Origin: P36-A1 sp049478495
Lineage (GTDB): Bacteria > Bacillota_I > Bacilli_A > JAJDGJ01
DNA: 64,000 nucleotides
Direction of reading: 5' to 3'
Assembly (NCBI RefSeq): GCF_049478495.1
Contig: NZ_CP168083.1
Location: 310,001-374,000, forward strand
Shown piece after piece: positions 17,097 through 27,050 of this stretch (its first letter is position 1; the number at the start of each line of letters is the position of its first letter). The position numbers were made by a program, and so were the translations under genes. A model generated the notes under the pieces. It did no database searches. It saw only the letters and a program-made list of their open reading frames with translations, and was not told where the DNA came from.

Positions 17097-18464
17097 ATGT
17101 TTAGAAAAAATAAGTTATTTTATTACAATGCTTTAGCACTTGCATTACCAAGTATAATTCAACAGTTTGTAATGATTTTTTCTTCAATGATTGACAATAT
17201 TATGGTTGGTAGTCTAGATGCTGTTTCAATAGCAGGAGTATCAATTGCAAACCAAATATTTTGGATTTATACAATAGTTTTACTTGGTGTCTGTGCAGTA
17301 GGTGGTATTTTTATTGCTCAATATCAAGGAGCGGGTAATGATCAAAAGACAACTGAGGTTTTTAGGGTTACTTTACTAGTTGCAAGTATGTTAGGAATTG
17401 TCTTTTTTTTAATGATGCATTTTATTCCTACAATACCTTTAACTTTATTTTCTAATGATAGTGAAACAATTGATGCTGCATTACACTTTATTAAGTATAT
17501 TAAGTATACATTCTTATTATATTCTGTAAGTACTGCAATTGGTGCTTCGTTGAAATATTATGGGATGATTAAAATATCAATGTATACTTCTATTCTAGCT
17601 GTAATAGTAAATATAATTTTAAACTACTTACTAATAAAGGGAAATTTAGGATTTCCAGCTTTAGGTGTTGAAGGTAGTGCAATTGCTACATTGGTTGCAA
17701 GAATAACTGAACTAATTGTTATTATATGGTTTATGATTAAATTAAGTACTCCAATTAAAACAAAAGTATTAGATATTATGCATTTTGATCATAAAGTCTT
17801 AGTAGATTACAAACAAAAAGCATATGGTTTAATTACTAATGAATTCTTCTGGGCATTAGGCTTTCAGTTAATTAATGTTGCTTATACCCAAAGAACAAGA
17901 GATAATATTGCAGCTTTAAGTATATCTAATGTTATTATTAATTTAATAACTGTTGGAATGTCAGGTATGAATGTTGCAGTAAGTATATTAGTAGGTAATA
18001 GTTTAGGTAAAGGGGATTTTGTAAAAGCAAAAAAAGATGCTTCAAGATTGTTTAAACTAAGTGCAGCTATTGGAATATTTTTAGGTAGTGCTGCATTAGC
18101 TAGTTCATTCTTTGTAACTTCTTTATATAATGTTGATGTTGAAATTATTTTAAAAGCTCGTTGGATGATTGCTGTTGCTGCTGGGTTTGCATTCCTATAT
18201 TATTTAAATGCGACACATTTCTATGTTTTAAGAGCAGGTGGAGATACTAAATCAGTATTATTAATGGACTCTGGTTTTACTTGGGTTATTATATTACCAT
18301 TAGCCTTTTTAACAGGATTTGCTCATTTATACATGCCAGTACATTATTTTATTATTCAATTTTTAGATTTAGTTAAATTAATTGTTGCACGTCATCGTTT
18401 TAAAAGAGGTAAGTGGTTAGTTAATTTAACTGAAGAATATGATATTAATAAAGCTATAGAATAA
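17097..18464 (+). CDS. MATE family efflux transporter
   Basis: 455 residues with about 12 hydrophobic helices, in two homologous halves of six, typical of multidrug and toxin extrusion proteins that export drugs or metabolites using Na+ or H+ gradients. The N-terminal ALALPSIIQQFVMIFSSMID and VGSLDAVSIAGVS match the family pattern. The substrate cannot be inferred. AGGAGGTG lies seven bases before the ATG. The gene is monocistronic, with terminators on both sides. Confidence 0.92.
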   Translation: MFRKNKLFYYNALALALPSIIQQFVMIFSSMIDNIMVGSLDAVSIAGVSIANQIFWIYTIVLLGVCAVGGIFIAQYQGAGNDQKTTEVFRVTLLVASMLGIVFFLMMHFIPTIPLTLFSNDSETIDAALHFIKYIKYTFLLYSVSTAIGASLKYYGMIKISMYTSILAVIVNIILNYLLIKGNLGFPALGVEGSAIATLVARITELIVIIWFMIKLSTPIKTKVLDIMHFDHKVLVDYKQKAYGLITNEFFWALGFQLINVAYTQRTRDNIAALSISNVIINLITVGMSGMNVAVSILVGNSLGKGDFVKAKKDASRLFKLSAAIGIFLGSAALASSFFVTSLYNVDVEIILKARWMIAVAAGFAFLYYLNATHFYVLRAGGDTKSVLLMDSGFTWVIILPLAFLTGFAHLYMPVHYFIIQFLDLVKLIVARHRFKRGKWLVNLTEEYDINKAIE

Positions 18465-18538
18465 TAAATCTTACAATAATGTAAGTATATTGTATGATTT
18501 TCTTAAGATATTTATTATTATAATTTGTTATTATACAA

Positions 18539-18558
18539 GTGTAGTTACCATACTACAC
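18539..18558. repeat. Short inverted repeat downstream of MATE gene
   Basis: GTGTAGT/ACTACAC separated by six bases, without a T-run. It could be an operator or part of the 3' untranslated region. Confidence 0.3.
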
Positions 18559-18590
18559 ATAATAATTCTTATAGTTGAATCCTTTTTGTT

Positions 18591-18617
18591 AAGTGATAGT
18601 TTTGCTATCACTTTTTT
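18591..18617 (+). terminator. Intrinsic terminator before uppS
   Basis: Perfect 9-bp stem AAGTGATAG/CTATCACTT with a 5-base loop, then TTTT. Confidence 0.85.
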
Positions 18618-18747
18618 GATGCCTTTTTAAAAAATGTTATTTCTATAGATAATTATTGTCTTTTTAGTATTCAGTAGTTAATTTTATTCGATTACATTTA
18701 ATAAAACAATTATAAATGTTATAATTACTTTGAAGAGGGTGAAAGAT

Positions 18748-19455
18748 ATGAAAAATGAAATAAAACATTTAGCTGTTATTTTAGATGGTAATGGCAGATG
18801 GGCTAAACAACGTAATTTACCACGTATTAAGGGTCATTATGAAGGTGGTAAAAGAGTAAAAGAAGTTGCTATAGCTGCAAGTAAAAGAGGGATAAAGAAA
18901 ATGACAGTTTATGCATTTTCTACTGAAAATTGGAAAAGACCTGCTGATGAGGTTAATTATATATTTAAGTTACCAAAAATCTTTTTAGATGCATATTTGA
19001 AGGATTTAATGAAACATCAAATTAAGATAGAATATATTGGAAACTTTAGTGAAATTCCTTGCAATGCGCAAAAAAGTATTAATGAAACGATGGAAAAAAC
19101 TAAAAATAATAGTGGGATGACTTTATCTTTTGCCTTAAATTATGGATCTAAAGATGAGATTGTTCAAGCTAGTAAAAAAATAGCAAGTTTAGTAATAGAA
19201 AACAGTTTGAATATTGATGATATAGATGAATCTTTATTCAATGATAATTTAATGGAGAAGATGCCAGTTGATCTTGTAATTAGAACAAGTGGAGAAAAGC
19301 GCTTATCTAATTTTTTACTATGGCAAGTAGCCTATAGTGAATTTTATTTTACTGATGTATTATGGCCAGATTTTAATGAAACACAATTAGATATTGCTTT
19401 GGATAACTATTATCAGCGAAATAGACGTTATGGAGGTTTGAATGATGAAGAGTAG
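18748..19455 (+). CDS. uppS: Isoprenyl transferase (undecaprenyl diphosphate synthase)
   Basis: A cis-prenyltransferase making the C55 lipid carrier for peptidoglycan and teichoic acid. About 235 residues. AVILDGNGRWAKQR (catalytic Asp), YAFSTENWKRP and the C-terminal VIRTSGEKRLSNFLLWQ are intact. I choose ATG 18748 because GAGGGTGA lies just upstream; the TTG at 18730 would add residues without family similarity. It overlaps cdsA by 14 bases. The order uppS-cdsA-dxr-rseP is the standard Firmicute arrangement. Confidence 0.96.
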   Translation: MKNEIKHLAVILDGNGRWAKQRNLPRIKGHYEGGKRVKEVAIAASKRGIKKMTVYAFSTENWKRPADEVNYIFKLPKIFLDAYLKDLMKHQIKIEYIGNFSEIPCNAQKSINETMEKTKNNSGMTLSFALNYGSKDEIVQASKKIASLVIENSLNIDDIDESLFNDNLMEKMPVDLVIRTSGEKRLSNFLLWQVAYSEFYFTDVLWPDFNETQLDIALDNYYQRNRRYGGLNDEE

Positions 19456-20239
19456 AGTAATTACAGCCCTATTAATTGTTGCAGTAGTCGTTCCTGTTGT
19501 CTTTATCTCTGTAAATACCTTTAGAATCCTTGCAATTATTATTGCTGCTTTTGGAATTCATGAATTTTTAGATGTTTTTAAAGAGAAAAAGTATAGTTTA
19601 ACTTCTAAAATTATTATATACACTTTAAGTATCTTGCCTGTTGTGTTAGTAACTGATATATTTAATGTTAGTATTGCATGGTTTGGTATTTGGACACTAA
19701 TAATATTCTTATTAATGATAATAGATAAAAATATTGATTATTATGAAATGTCTAATCTCTATACTTTTATGATGTATCTAATTGCAACAACAACTAGTGC
19801 AATGTGGCTGAGATCTAATGATGATGGTTTTTATTTAATCATGTTTAGTATTTTTGTGACATCAGCAAGTGATACTGGTGCTTTATTGGCCGGTAAGTTG
19901 TTTGGTAAACATAAATTAATAGAACGTATTTCACCTAATAAAACCATAGAAGGTTCTATTGGTGGTATAGTTGCTTCTTTAGTAATGGGATTAGTCTTGT
20001 ACTTAATTATGCCAATGCAAATAGATAGTATACCAATGGCTTTATTGTTTTCATTAGTTTTAGCTATCACTGGACAATTAGGTGATTTATTCTTTTCTAA
20101 AATTAAAAGAACAATGAATATTAAAGACTTTTCTAATATGTTACCTGGACATGGAGGTATATTAGATAGAATAGATTCTCATTTAACAAACTTTTTAGTT
20201 TTATGTCTTTTATTGGTATTTTGGAAGGGACTGTTTTAA
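19442..20239 (+). CDS. cdsA: Phosphatidate cytidylyltransferase
   Basis: An integral membrane enzyme forming CDP-diacylglycerol from phosphatidate and CTP. 265 residues with about seven helices. The signature near the C-terminus, beginning SPNKTIEGSIGG and ending with LPGHGGILDRIDS (residues about 235-247), is complete. GGAGG lies eight bases before ATG 19442; a second ATG at 19445 is equally possible. Translationally coupled to uppS by overlap and to dxr by zero spacing. Confidence 0.96.
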   Translation: MMKSRVITALLIVAVVVPVVFISVNTFRILAIIIAAFGIHEFLDVFKEKKYSLTSKIIIYTLSILPVVLVTDIFNVSIAWFGIWTLIIFLLMIIDKNIDYYEMSNLYTFMMYLIATTTSAMWLRSNDDGFYLIMFSIFVTSASDTGALLAGKLFGKHKLIERISPNKTIEGSIGGIVASLVMGLVLYLIMPMQIDSIPMALLFSLVLAITGQLGDLFFSKIKRTMNIKDFSNMLPGHGGILDRIDSHLTNFLVLCLLLVFWKGLF

Positions 20240-21403
20240 TTGAAAAAAATAATTATATTAGGTGCTAGTGGTTCTATTGGAACACAAGCACTAGATTTAA
20301 TAAATGATAATAGAAATTTATATGAAGTAAATAAAATAAGTATTGGTAAAAATGTAGATATGTTAATAAAAATTCTTAATGTTTTTCCTAATATTAAAGA
20401 AGTAGCATTGCTTAAATCAGATAGAATCTCTGAGTTAAGAATAATGTTTCCTAATACATATTTTAATGATGATGAAGATGCAATAGTAAAATTAATAACA
20501 AATGATGATGATTATGATATTGTTTTAAATGCAATAGTAGGTTTTGCAGGATTAATACCTTCTATAGAAACAATAAAAAATGACAAAGTTTTAGCTTTAG
20601 CAAATAAAGAAACAATGGTAGTTGCAGGAAAACTGATTAATGATTTACTTATAGACCATCCATTATCATACATACTACCAGTAGATAGTGAACACTGTGC
20701 ATTGTTTCAATGTATCAAAAATGGACAACATCATGAAGTTGAAAGACTTTTAATAACAGCAAGTGGTGGTAGTTTTAGAGATAAAACATTACAAGAGCTT
20801 GAAAATGTAACTGTTCAAGAAGCTTTAAATCATCCTAATTGGAATATGGGTGCTTCTATTACAATTGATAGTGCAACTATGTTAAATAAGGGATTAGAAG
20901 TAATTGAAGCACATTACTTATTTGGAATTGATTATGAAAATATAGAAGTTTTAATACATCGACAAAGCATTGTACACTCAATGGTAGATTTTAAAGATAG
21001 TTCTTGTATAGCACAACTATCAATGCCAGATATGAGACAACCAATAGAGTATGCTTTTGCTTATCCTAATAGAGAATCTTTTAATGAAAGTAGACTTGAT
21101 TTTAGTAATGGTATGAATTTAACATTTGAACCTGTAGATTATCAAAGATTTAAAGGTTTAGCCTTAGCCTTTGAAGCAGGTAAAAAAGCCCACAGTTATC
21201 CTTGTGTCTTAAATGCCGCAAAAGAAGTAGCTACTAGAGCATTTCTCTTAGAATTAATACCATTTTTAGATATTGTTGAATATGTCGAAATAGCTTTAAC
21301 AGATCACAAAGTAGTCAAAAATCCAACATTAGAACAACTAGTAAAGATAGATGCAGCCACTAGAAGTTATGTTGTGAATTTAATTAATAAGGAGAGAAAT
21401 TAA
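20240..21403 (+). CDS. dxr: 1-deoxy-D-xylulose 5-phosphate reductoisomerase
   Basis: Catalyses the first committed step of the MEP isoprenoid pathway, feeding UppS. 387 residues. The NADPH-binding ILGASGSIGTQALD, ALANKETMV, the metal/substrate PVDSEHCALFQC, and SATMLNKGLEVIEAHYLF are present. The start is TTG immediately after the cdsA stop; the family N-terminus begins right there and GGAAGGGA lies upstream. The stop overlaps the rseP start (TAATG). Confidence 0.96.
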   Translation: MKKIIILGASGSIGTQALDLINDNRNLYEVNKISIGKNVDMLIKILNVFPNIKEVALLKSDRISELRIMFPNTYFNDDEDAIVKLITNDDDYDIVLNAIVGFAGLIPSIETIKNDKVLALANKETMVVAGKLINDLLIDHPLSYILPVDSEHCALFQCIKNGQHHEVERLLITASGGSFRDKTLQELENVTVQEALNHPNWNMGASITIDSATMLNKGLEVIEAHYLFGIDYENIEVLIHRQSIVHSMVDFKDSSCIAQLSMPDMRQPIEYAFAYPNRESFNESRLDFSNGMNLTFEPVDYQRFKGLALAFEAGKKAHSYPCVLNAAKEVATRAFLLELIPFLDIVEYVEIALTDHKVVKNPTLEQLVKIDAATRSYVVNLINKERN

Positions 21404-22467
21404 TGGAGATATTGAAATTTTTAGTAATATTATTAGTGCTAGTTAGTGTTCATGAATTTGGACATTTTATTGCAGCTAAGATATTTAATGTCTATGTAAG
21501 TGAATTTGCTCTAGGTTTTGGACCTAAAATATTCTCTCACAAAGGTAAAGAAACAGAATTTAGCATTCGAATGTTACCACTTGGTGGATTTGCAGCAATG
21601 GCAGGTGAAGATGTTGATCAAGACGAGCAATTAGCTCATTTAAATCTACCAGTAGAAAGAACGCTAAAAGGAGTAAATAGATTAAAACAATTTATTATCA
21701 TGTTTGCAGGAGCATTTATGAATATTGTTTTAGCATTTATAATATTTTGTGGTATTGCAGCAACCCAAGATACGATAAATCCACAACCAATTATTGGTGT
21801 TGTAAGTAATGATTCTCCTGCAGCTAAAGCTGGTTTAAAAACAGGAGACTTAGTTACTAGTATTGAACAAGATAAACATACAACTAAAATTACAACATAT
21901 TCTGATCTAAGTATATTTACTTCTTTAAATAAAGAAGGACAAGCATATACGATGAATGTATTAAGAGATAATAAGAATGTATCTTTAGATATAAAACCAG
22001 CATATGTAAAAGAAGAAGAAAGATATATTGCAGGCTTTTCACCATCAGTGTTAGCAGCAAGTAAAAATCCAAAAGATATTATTGTTAATGGTTTTAACAT
22101 GAGTGTTGATGGTGCTAAAAGTATTTTTACTAGCTTAAAGATGTTATTCACAGGAAAAGCTGGAGTTAATGATCTATCAGGTCCAGTAGGAATGATTGAA
22201 ATGACTAAAGACATTGATAGTAGTTCAGGTATAGTAGGATTAATCAACTTTACAGCCCTATTAAGCATGAACTTAGCAATCTTTAATTTATTACCAATTC
22301 CAGCACTAGATGGTGGACGTATTTTAATATTAATTATTGAAGCTGTAACAAGACGTAAGTTTAGCTCAGAATTAGAATCACGTATTATCGGTGTTAGTTT
22401 TGCACTGTTAATGGCATTAATTGTCTTTGTAACATTTAATGACATATTAAAAATATTTAATGGATAA
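21403..22467 (+). CDS. rseP: Site-2 protease family protein RseP/RasP
   Basis: A membrane zinc metalloprotease (M50) that cleaves anti-sigma factors and remnant signal peptides within the membrane. 354 residues. HEFGHF near residue 18 is the zinc motif, a PDZ domain occupies about residues 125-200, and NLLPIPALDGGRIL near residue 295 supplies the third zinc ligand Asp. GGAGAG precedes the start inside the dxr end. Likely cotranscribed from uppS onward. Confidence 0.95.
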   Translation: MEILKFLVILLVLVSVHEFGHFIAAKIFNVYVSEFALGFGPKIFSHKGKETEFSIRMLPLGGFAAMAGEDVDQDEQLAHLNLPVERTLKGVNRLKQFIIMFAGAFMNIVLAFIIFCGIAATQDTINPQPIIGVVSNDSPAAKAGLKTGDLVTSIEQDKHTTKITTYSDLSIFTSLNKEGQAYTMNVLRDNKNVSLDIKPAYVKEEERYIAGFSPSVLAASKNPKDIIVNGFNMSVDGAKSIFTSLKMLFTGKAGVNDLSGPVGMIEMTKDIDSSSGIVGLINFTALLSMNLAIFNLLPIPALDGGRILILIIEAVTRRKFSSELESRIIGVSFALLMALIVFVTFNDILKIFNG

Positions 22468-22482
22468 AAAGAGGAGAACATC

Positions 22483-24624
22483 ATGGAAACAAGTATAATT
22501 ATTAAAGATGTTGCCACTTCATTAGCAATTAAACCGTCTCAAGTTGAGACGGTTATTGATTTATTAAGTGACAATCAAACAATACCCTTTATCGCAAGAT
22601 ATCGTAAAGAAAAGACCGAAGGACTAGATGAAAATCAAATATTTGAAATATCAACAGTATATGAATATGCAAAAAACCTAGTTCAAAGAAAAGAAGATGT
22701 TATACGATTAATTGATGAAAAAGGATTGTTAACACCAGAATTAAAACAATCTATCTTAAAAGCAGAAAGGTTAGTTGATGTTGAAAATATCTACCAACCA
22801 TTTAAAGAAGGTAAAAAAACTAAAGCTGCAATTGCTAAAGAATATGGCTTAGAACCTCTTGCAAAACTATTATTAAGCAACCCTAATTTAAATGTTGAAA
22901 CAGAAGCTATAAACTATTTAAATGAAAATGTTGAAACAGTTGAAAAAGCAATTGAGTATGCTTTGGATATTATCGCTTTTGATGCAACAGCTAATCCAAA
23001 AGTTAGAACAACATTAAGTGAAAGAATTAATGATCAGGCAATTTTAAATACATCAGAAAAGAAAAAGCATGATGATGAAAAAGGAATTTTTAAAAATTAT
23101 TATGATTATACAGAAAAATTTACTAAAATTGCAAACCATCGACTATTAGGGATTAATAGAGGTGTCAATAAAAAAGTAATTACAATGAAAATAGAACAAA
23201 ACGATCAAGCTAATATTAACTATATTTACAACTCATTGAAAATAAAAGATGGACTTAATAAAGAACTAATATTAAAAGGTATTGAAGATGGATATAAAAG
23301 ATTGTTACTTCCAAGTATTCATCGTGCTATGTATAGTGAAAAGTTAGAAGTTGCTTCTGATGATGCAATTGAATTATTTGCTAAAAATCTAGAACAATTA
23401 CTATTACAACCACCATTAAAAAACAAGGTAATACTAGGATTTGATCCAGGATTAAGAACAGGTTGTAAAATTGCTGTTATTGATCAAGGAGGAAATTTAT
23501 TGCATGTTGATATCATCTATCCATTTTTTAAAAATGGTTTTAATGAAACAGAAGGTAGTAAACTAGCCAAAATGATTAAAGATTATAAAGTTGAGGTAGT
23601 TGCTATAGGTAATGGTACTGCTAGTCGTGAAAGTGAACAGTTTGTAGCACAGGTAATAGAAAAATATAAACTTGATACAAGCTTTGCTATTATTAGTGAA
23701 ATTGGAGCAAGTGTCTATTCAGCATCTAAAACAGCCCAAGAAGAATTTCCTGATTTAACAGTCGAAAAAAGATCAGCAATCTCTATTGCAAGACGATTAT
23801 TAGATCCACTTTCAGAATTAATAAAAATTGATGCTAAATCAATTGGTGTTGGTCAATATCAACATGATGTAAATCAAAAAAGTTTAGAAAAAAAATTAGA
23901 TTTTACAGTTGAAAAGATAGTAAATGATGTTGGAGTTGATCTAAATACGGCTAGTCCTTATTTATTAGCTCACATATCTGGATTAAGTAAAACAATTGGT
24001 AAGAACATTATGCAATACAGATTAGATAATGGGCCATTCAACAGTCGTGTTCAACTTAAAAAAGTTGCCAAATTAGGACCTAAAGCATTTGAACAATCAG
24101 CTGGATTTTTAAGAATAGTAGATGGTAAAAACATATTGGATAAAACAACAATTCATCCAGAAAGTTATGAAGTTACTAAAGAGTTATTAAAACATTTAAA
24201 TCTTGATTTAACACAACTAAATGATGAAAGTTTTAAAGAAAAAATTAGTAATGTTGATGTGAATAATATTTCTTTACAATTAGGCAGTGACAAGTATACA
24301 ATAGAAGGTATATTAAATGCTTTAAAACACCCAAATCTAGATATTAGAGAAAAGCTAGAAAAAGTGCAGCTTAAAAAAAGTGTAATGAGCATTGATGATT
24401 TAGAAGTAGGAATGAAGCTACAAGGAGTAGTTAGAAATGTAGTTGATTTTGGAGCGTTTGTTGATGTAGGGTTAAAAAATGATGGATTAGTACATTTATC
24501 TCAAATAAGTAATAGTTATATAAAACATCCAAGTGAAAAGGTTTCAGTAAATGATATTGTCGATGTAACTGTTATCAAAATAGATCCTAAATCATCTAAA
24601 ATCTCTTTAAGTATGAAAAAATAG
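22483..24624 (+). CDS. tex: Tex-family RNA-binding transcription accessory protein
   Basis: 713 residues with the standard Tex layout: N-terminal helical Tex domain, YqgF-like RNase H fold (GFDPGLRTGCKIAVID about residue 320; GNGTASRESE about 382), helix-hairpin-helix (VNLNTASPYLL type, here DLNTASPYLL; KLGPKAFEQSAGFLRI), and a C-terminal S1 domain (VVRNVVDFGAFVDVGL ... GLVHLSQIS). Tex is a cytoplasmic nucleic-acid binding factor linked to transcription and gene expression. GAGGAG precedes the ATG, 15 bp after rseP, which places it in that operon here. Confidence 0.95.
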   Translation: METSIIIKDVATSLAIKPSQVETVIDLLSDNQTIPFIARYRKEKTEGLDENQIFEISTVYEYAKNLVQRKEDVIRLIDEKGLLTPELKQSILKAERLVDVENIYQPFKEGKKTKAAIAKEYGLEPLAKLLLSNPNLNVETEAINYLNENVETVEKAIEYALDIIAFDATANPKVRTTLSERINDQAILNTSEKKKHDDEKGIFKNYYDYTEKFTKIANHRLLGINRGVNKKVITMKIEQNDQANINYIYNSLKIKDGLNKELILKGIEDGYKRLLLPSIHRAMYSEKLEVASDDAIELFAKNLEQLLLQPPLKNKVILGFDPGLRTGCKIAVIDQGGNLLHVDIIYPFFKNGFNETEGSKLAKMIKDYKVEVVAIGNGTASRESEQFVAQVIEKYKLDTSFAIISEIGASVYSASKTAQEEFPDLTVEKRSAISIARRLLDPLSELIKIDAKSIGVGQYQHDVNQKSLEKKLDFTVEKIVNDVGVDLNTASPYLLAHISGLSKTIGKNIMQYRLDNGPFNSRVQLKKVAKLGPKAFEQSAGFLRIVDGKNILDKTTIHPESYEVTKELLKHLNLDLTQLNDESFKEKISNVDVNNISLQLGSDKYTIEGILNALKHPNLDIREKLEKVQLKKSVMSIDDLEVGMKLQGVVRNVVDFGAFVDVGLKNDGLVHLSQISNSYIKHPSEKVSVNDIVDVTVIKIDPKSSKISLSMKK

Positions 24625-24639
24625 AAAGGGTATGTAAAA

Positions 24640-26283
24640 ATGTATAAAATATATAGAAGTGATATGCAATTAAGAAAATATTTCTTATTTAATTATGGAA
24701 ATCATTATCGTAGAATGTTAGATTACAATCTAATTGGAATTGATAAACTACCTAATAAAGATCTAAGTATTGTTTTTAATGCTGCTGATCCAAAGGAAAT
24801 GTTAGCTGACATTTTAAAAGAACAACATGATATAAGCAATGAAGATAAGACAAACTTTGAAAAGTTTTTATTTGAAATGGAAGTAGGAGATGCTGTTTGT
24901 TTAGTTGATTCTAAATCAGTTAGAGCAGTAGGTATAATAGAATCAAACTATCGTTTCAATAAAAATAAAGAAGTTCCACATGTTAGAGCAGTTAAGTGGC
25001 TAAATAAAGAAACAATGAGTATTGAAGATGGTAATCACCGAATCAAGATAAGACAAGTTGAAAAACAATCAACTCATGAGATGATTGAACAAGTTATAAA
25101 TGAAGCTTTAGTATCTGATGATAATGGTATGTTAATAAATTACCCTTCATTTATTTCAACAGATGAATATTTAACATTTTTTGAAAATGTAACTTTTAAC
25201 CCTCATGAAATTGAACTACTTCATATTATATATAAAAATCAAGATTGTGGAATATCTATCTATGAACTGCAAAAACAATATGTTGGTATAAGAGTAAAAG
25301 AATCACTAGAAAATTTAGCACGAAAAATATCAAGACAGTTTAAACTTAAAAAAGTTGAAGGTATGTGGACTCCAAACTTATTTAATGGAATTGTTAGAGA
25401 TGGTCATTTATGTTTAATAATGAAAAATGAATTGGCAACTGCATTAAAAGAAGCTGGTTTAATTCATGAAGATCAATTAAGAGCGGGATCAAAGTATACT
25501 TTAGCTGAAGCAGCTACTAATAGTGTTTATACAAGAGGTTACTTTGAAGAAGCACTTAGATTAATTGAAATGAAAAAAACATTACATATTGTTGGTGATT
25601 GGGGTACAGGTAAATCATATTTTGCTAGAAAACTAGCATATTTAGTACTAGAAGATCGTAATCTTGATAATATGTTACATATTAAAATGACTAAAAATAT
25701 GACATATGAAGTATTAATGGATGAAAAAACAGGATTACTGTATAATTTTATTGAGATGGCTCGTAAAAATACAATGGATAATTTTGTTATTATTTTTGAA
25801 GATGCACACTCTATTAATATAGATGATGTTGCAGCAGAAATATCATATTTAATGGAAGATAATAACAGAGCTAAAGAAAGTGCTTTAGATGTACCATACA
25901 GTCCTACAAAATATTATTTACCAGATAATATTTATATTTTAATGACTTATAGAGATGTTCCAGGAATGTTTAATCCTTATGAAATATCAAATAATTTAAT
26001 ATTTGAGATGAATGCTATGTATAATGATCGCTTTATCCATATGTTTGAAGACCATAAACTTGCAAGTTTTATCGCAAAAACTTTTACAGAACTAAATCAA
26101 GAGCTACAAGATTATGGACTAACTATTAATCATGGATTGTTCTTGAAAAAAGATCGTGGTATTAATATTGATGAATACAAGACAGTTGTAAAATATAAAT
26201 TAATGCCAATCTTTAAAAGAGTAATGGATAACAGTGACTATGAACAAGCATTAGCTAAGATTAAATCATTTTATGAAAAATAG
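24640..26283 (+). CDS. McrB-like AAA+ NTPase without McrC partner
   Basis: 547 residues. Residues about 80-125 contain GDAVCLVDSKSVRAVGIIES followed by R-VKWL, the pattern of the EVE/PUA-like modules that precede McrB motors. Walker A GDWGTGKS is at about 319-326 and the Walker B-like strand VIIFEDAH at about 383-390, with E-D instead of D-E; LMTYRDVPG resembles the McrB sensor segment. McrB motors usually partner with the McrC nuclease; no nuclease or methyltransferase gene is nearby. It follows tex by 15 bp and ends at a terminator, so it may be the last gene of the uppS operon. Function unknown; a restriction role is not supported by context. Confidence 0.6.
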   Translation: MYKIYRSDMQLRKYFLFNYGNHYRRMLDYNLIGIDKLPNKDLSIVFNAADPKEMLADILKEQHDISNEDKTNFEKFLFEMEVGDAVCLVDSKSVRAVGIIESNYRFNKNKEVPHVRAVKWLNKETMSIEDGNHRIKIRQVEKQSTHEMIEQVINEALVSDDNGMLINYPSFISTDEYLTFFENVTFNPHEIELLHIIYKNQDCGISIYELQKQYVGIRVKESLENLARKISRQFKLKKVEGMWTPNLFNGIVRDGHLCLIMKNELATALKEAGLIHEDQLRAGSKYTLAEAATNSVYTRGYFEEALRLIEMKKTLHIVGDWGTGKSYFARKLAYLVLEDRNLDNMLHIKMTKNMTYEVLMDEKTGLLYNFIEMARKNTMDNFVIIFEDAHSINIDDVAAEISYLMEDNNRAKESALDVPYSPTKYYLPDNIYILMTYRDVPGMFNPYEISNNLIFEMNAMYNDRFIHMFEDHKLASFIAKTFTELNQELQDYGLTINHGLFLKKDRGINIDEYKTVVKYKLMPIFKRVMDNSDYEQALAKIKSFYEK

Positions 26284-26307
26284 AAAGAGGAGTTTTCCTC
26301 TTTTTTT
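26284..26307 (+). terminator. Terminator after McrB-like gene
   Basis: Perfect 8-bp stem AAAGAGGA/TCCTCTTT with loop GTTT, then a T-run, directly after the stop codon. Confidence 0.9.
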
Positions 26308-26445
26308 ATATTAGTTGACATGATGTTTAAAATTGTGAATTATATAATCTTTATATTCATAATTATCGAGTTAGAGATAGATAATTATTGTCTTTTCAAT
26401 AATAATGGAGTATATTTAAATGAGAAATCAAAAAGGAGGAGTTTT

Positions 26446-27000
26446 ATGAAGAAGAATATTATAAGTTTCTTAGTAGCAATAATGTTGATGTTTGGCTTTT
26501 CAACGACAGTAATGCAATTTAATATCAATGCTGAAACAACACAAACAAATAATGAAGCTAAAGCTGTGGATGAAAATGGTGATGTCATTGAAAAAGAAGC
26601 AAGAGTTGGTATAATGCCAGTTAGTGATAATATAAATGAAGATAATAAAGCAGTAGATGAAAAAGGTAATGTAATTGAAAAAACAGCAAAACAACCGGAA
26701 AATATTAATAAGGGTTTTGTAATTGGTCAAGATACTGTCATAATAATTGGTGCTATTGTAGTTACAGGTATCTATTATTTATTAACTAAAAGAAATTCTT
26801 TTGGAAATAAAGATAAAGGCTTTTTAAGAAAGAATCTATTAACTGATATGAAAAAAGTAGATGAAGAAATTAATAATGCTAAAATTGAAAGAGATAAAAA
26901 AAGATTAGCTAGGGATGCAGCTAATGTAGAATCTGATATTAAAAACATTGAACAAGATAAGATTAGAATTGAAAAAGAAAATAATTCAGAAGAAAAATAG
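26446..27000 (+). CDS. Exported single-pass membrane protein with repeated KAVDE-G-VIEK motif and coiled-coil tail
   Basis: 184 residues from ATG 26446, chosen because GGAGGAG precedes it; the open frame upstream has no ribosome site. A signal peptide (MKKNIISFLVAIMLMFGFST, then a likely cut after NINA) leads to a short extracellular region holding two copies of KAVDE(N/K)G(D/N)VIEK about 30 residues apart. Then comes a membrane helix (about residues 88-110) and an intracellular, highly charged helix of about 70 residues rich in Lys/Glu/Asp, likely coiled coil. I do not recognise the family. Monocistronic between two terminators. Confidence 0.7.
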   Translation: MKKNIISFLVAIMLMFGFSTTVMQFNINAETTQTNNEAKAVDENGDVIEKEARVGIMPVSDNINEDNKAVDEKGNVIEKTAKQPENINKGFVIGQDTVIIIGAIVVTGIYYLLTKRNSFGNKDKGFLRKNLLTDMKKVDEEINNAKIERDKKRLARDAANVESDIKNIEQDKIRIEKENNSEEK

Positions 27001-27009
27001 TAAACAACA

Positions 27010-27046
27010 AAAAAATGGTTACCTTCAAATGAAGGCAACCATTTTT
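27010..27046. terminator. Bidirectional terminator between convergent genes
   Basis: A long stem AAAAATGGTTaCCTTC/GAAGGcAACCATTTTT with loop AAAT has T-runs on both strands. It serves the exported-protein gene (plus) and psuG (minus). Confidence 0.9.
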
Positions 27047-27050
27047 TGTT

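Noticed and set aside
21636..22517. Long antisense ORF of 293 codons opposite rseP
   Set aside because: It is a shadow of rseP codon usage with no ribosome site and no recognisable domain.
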